From CBDCUI01 sp965223115 (GTDB lineage Bacteria > Pseudomonadota > Gammaproteobacteria > UBA4575), in the NCBI GenBank assembly GCA_965223115.1, contig OZ244982.1:2542001-2606000 (forward strand): DNA of 64,000 bases, read 5' to 3'. Below are positions 62,725-64,000 of this stretch, piece by piece. The first letter of the stretch is position 1; each line of letters starts with the position of its first letter. The notes below the pieces were generated by a model. It saw only the letters and a list, made by a program, of their open reading frames with translations, had not been told where the DNA came from and ran no database searches. Both the position numbers and the translations under genes were made by a program.

Positions 62725-64000
62725 TTGTCTGATTTACTACGAAATATTGCAATTATTGCGCACGTTGACCATGGTAAAACTACCCTGGTTGATAAGTTAT
62801 TAGCGCAATCAGGGACTCTAGACCGAAAAAGCATTCATGCTGAGCGGATAATGGATTCAAATGATCAAGAGCGTGAACGTGGTATCACTATTCTTGCTAA
62901 GAATACAGGGCTAACCTGGAAGGACCATAGGATAAACATTGTAGATACACCAGGTCATGCTGATTTTGGTGGTGAGGTAGAACGTGTGCTATCGATGGTA
63001 GATAGTGTTTTGTTGTTAGTAGATGCGGTAGATGGGCCAATGCCGCAAACTCGTTTCGTTACACAAAAAGCATTTGAGCGTGACTTACACCCCATCGTTG
63101 TAGTTAATAAAGTAGATCGCCCGGAATCACGACCTGACTGGGTTATTGATCAAGTGTTTGATTTATTCGACCGCTTGGGAGCTACGGATGCGCAATTAGA
63201 CTTTCCAGTTATTTACGCTTCTGCTTTAGAAGGAATTACAGGCCTGGACATAAATGCCATGCAAAAAGATATGACACCTTTATTAGATTTAATAATTGAA
63301 CATGTTCCTGCACCTAAGACAAATGCAGAAGGTCCACTACAAATGCAAATTAGTGCGTTGGACTATAGCAGTTATGTTGGTGTAATTGGTATTGGAAGAA
63401 TTACACGAGGGAAGCTAAATCGTAACATGGCAGTTACTGTGATAGATCGAGAAGGACAAACACGTAATGGTCGTGTGCTTGATGTAATGACTCATCATGG
63501 CTTAGAACGTATAGAAACTGAGCATGCTGATGCAGGAGATATCGTTTGTATTACAGGCCTAGATAGGCTGAATATATCAGATACAATATGCTCTCCCAAT
63601 GATATTGAGGCACTTCCCGCCTTATCAGTAGATGAGCCTACTGTTAGCATGACTTTCCAAGTAAATGATTCTCCTTTTGCGGGTCAAGATGGAAAATATG
63701 TAACCAGCCGTACTATAAAAGAACGTTTAGAAAAAGAGCTTATACATAATGTTGCTTTACGTGTTAGTCAAGGCGATAGTGCAGATAAGTTTGTAGTTTC
63801 TGGAAGAGGTGAATTACATTTAAGCGTGTTAATCGAATCCATGCGAAGAGAAGGCTATGAAATGGGTGTGTCACGTCCAGAAGTTATACAAAAAGAAATT
63901 GCAGGTGAACTGCATGAACCCTATGAGCAGCTTGTGATCGATTGCGAAATCAATCATCAAGGTTCAATACTGGAAGAGCTAGGTGAACGCCGTGCGGAAT
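62725..64000 (+). CDS. typA: translational GTPase TypA/BipA (partial, runs off the end)
   Basis: 425 codons are visible of about 600. Start is TTG 62725 (LSDLLRNIAIIAHVDHGKTT), with GGAAT upstream. G-motifs: AHVDHGKTTL (P-loop), RGITI (switch I), DTPGHADF (G3) and NKVDR (G4). Domain II and the start of the EF-G-like domain III follow. It binds the ribosome and is needed under stress or low temperature. The C-terminus lies beyond the window. Confidence 0.97.
   Translation, partial: MSDLLRNIAIIAHVDHGKTTLVDKLLAQSGTLDRKSIHAERIMDSNDQERERGITILAKNTGLTWKDHRINIVDTPGHADFGGEVERVLSMVDSVLLLVDAVDGPMPQTRFVTQKAFERDLHPIVVVNKVDRPESRPDWVIDQVFDLFDRLGATDAQLDFPVIYASALEGITGLDINAMQKDMTPLLDLIIEHVPAPKTNAEGPLQMQISALDYSSYVGVIGIGRITRGKLNRNMAVTVIDREGQTRNGRVLDVMTHHGLERIETEHADAGDIVCITGLDRLNISDTICSPNDIEALPALSVDEPTVSMTFQVNDSPFAGQDGKYVTSRTIKERLEKELIHNVALRVSQGDSADKFVVSGRGELHLSVLIESMRREGYEMGVSRPEVIQKEIAGELHEPYEQLVIDCEINHQGSILEELGERRAE

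Overview
The window is AT-rich bacterial chromosome, almost certainly from a gammaproteobacterium. The signs are the mutY-yggX-tRNA-Phe junction, the rph-rdgB-hemW run, an RluE-type pseudouridine synthase, priA, and argS followed by a SPOR protein. I cannot assign a genus.

Layout. 1-27.3 kb is dense core genome: argS/SPOR, priA, a sigma factor with a DUF3106 module, a cNMP/GGDEF-like protein, HNH, hemH, fructosamine kinase, RluE, a 5'-3' exonuclease, an M48 lipoprotein, SNase, rpmE, CPXCG, hemW, rdgB, rph, yicC, a heat-shock pair (Hsp20 and a CbpA-like DnaJ protein), a Deg protease, moaD/moaC, asmA, mutY and yggX. At 27.4-27.7 kb two identical 101-bp tandem repeats run directly into tRNA-Phe. 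From 27.7 to about 39.28 kb a genomic island sits at the tRNA-Phe 3' end. It has an integrase broken by one in-frame stop, an excisionase-like gene, a cargo block (membrane protein, NYN-domain protein, two small membrane proteins) and a 1798-residue Rhs/YD protein with a downstream immunity candidate. Two diverged copies of an approximately 126-bp right-end sequence, each running into a tRNA-Phe-derived core, suggest two successive insertions.

39.3-42.7 kb carries envelope genes: a SleB-type hydrolase, His-rich and highly charged exported proteins, an OmpA lipoprotein and gene remnants. 42.7-49.2 kb holds a putative small-molecule operon (T_hemolysin family protein, AMP ligase, haem-oxygenase-like diiron protein, SDR, TPR) next to a two-component system. 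49.4-52.4 kb has a TauE/SafE permease and a Zur-MerC pair under a near-canonical Zur box. 52.6-57.1 kb has a haem-copper oxidase/NO reductase cluster (CuA subunit, catalytic subunit, SCO, membrane protein) divergent from an NsrR-like Rrf2 regulator with a perfect palindrome between them. 57.3-60.5 kb has a duplicated DUF1538 membrane protein and a protein that looks like three fused P-II-like units. The window ends inside typA.

The best candidates for undescribed biology are the NYN/membrane cargo of the island, the Rhs C-terminal toxin with its immunity candidate, the T_hemolysin/ligase/diiron operon, the sNOR-like cluster with its NsrR palindrome, and the DUF1538/P-II pair. All functional calls come from reading the sequence and from family knowledge; no database search was run.
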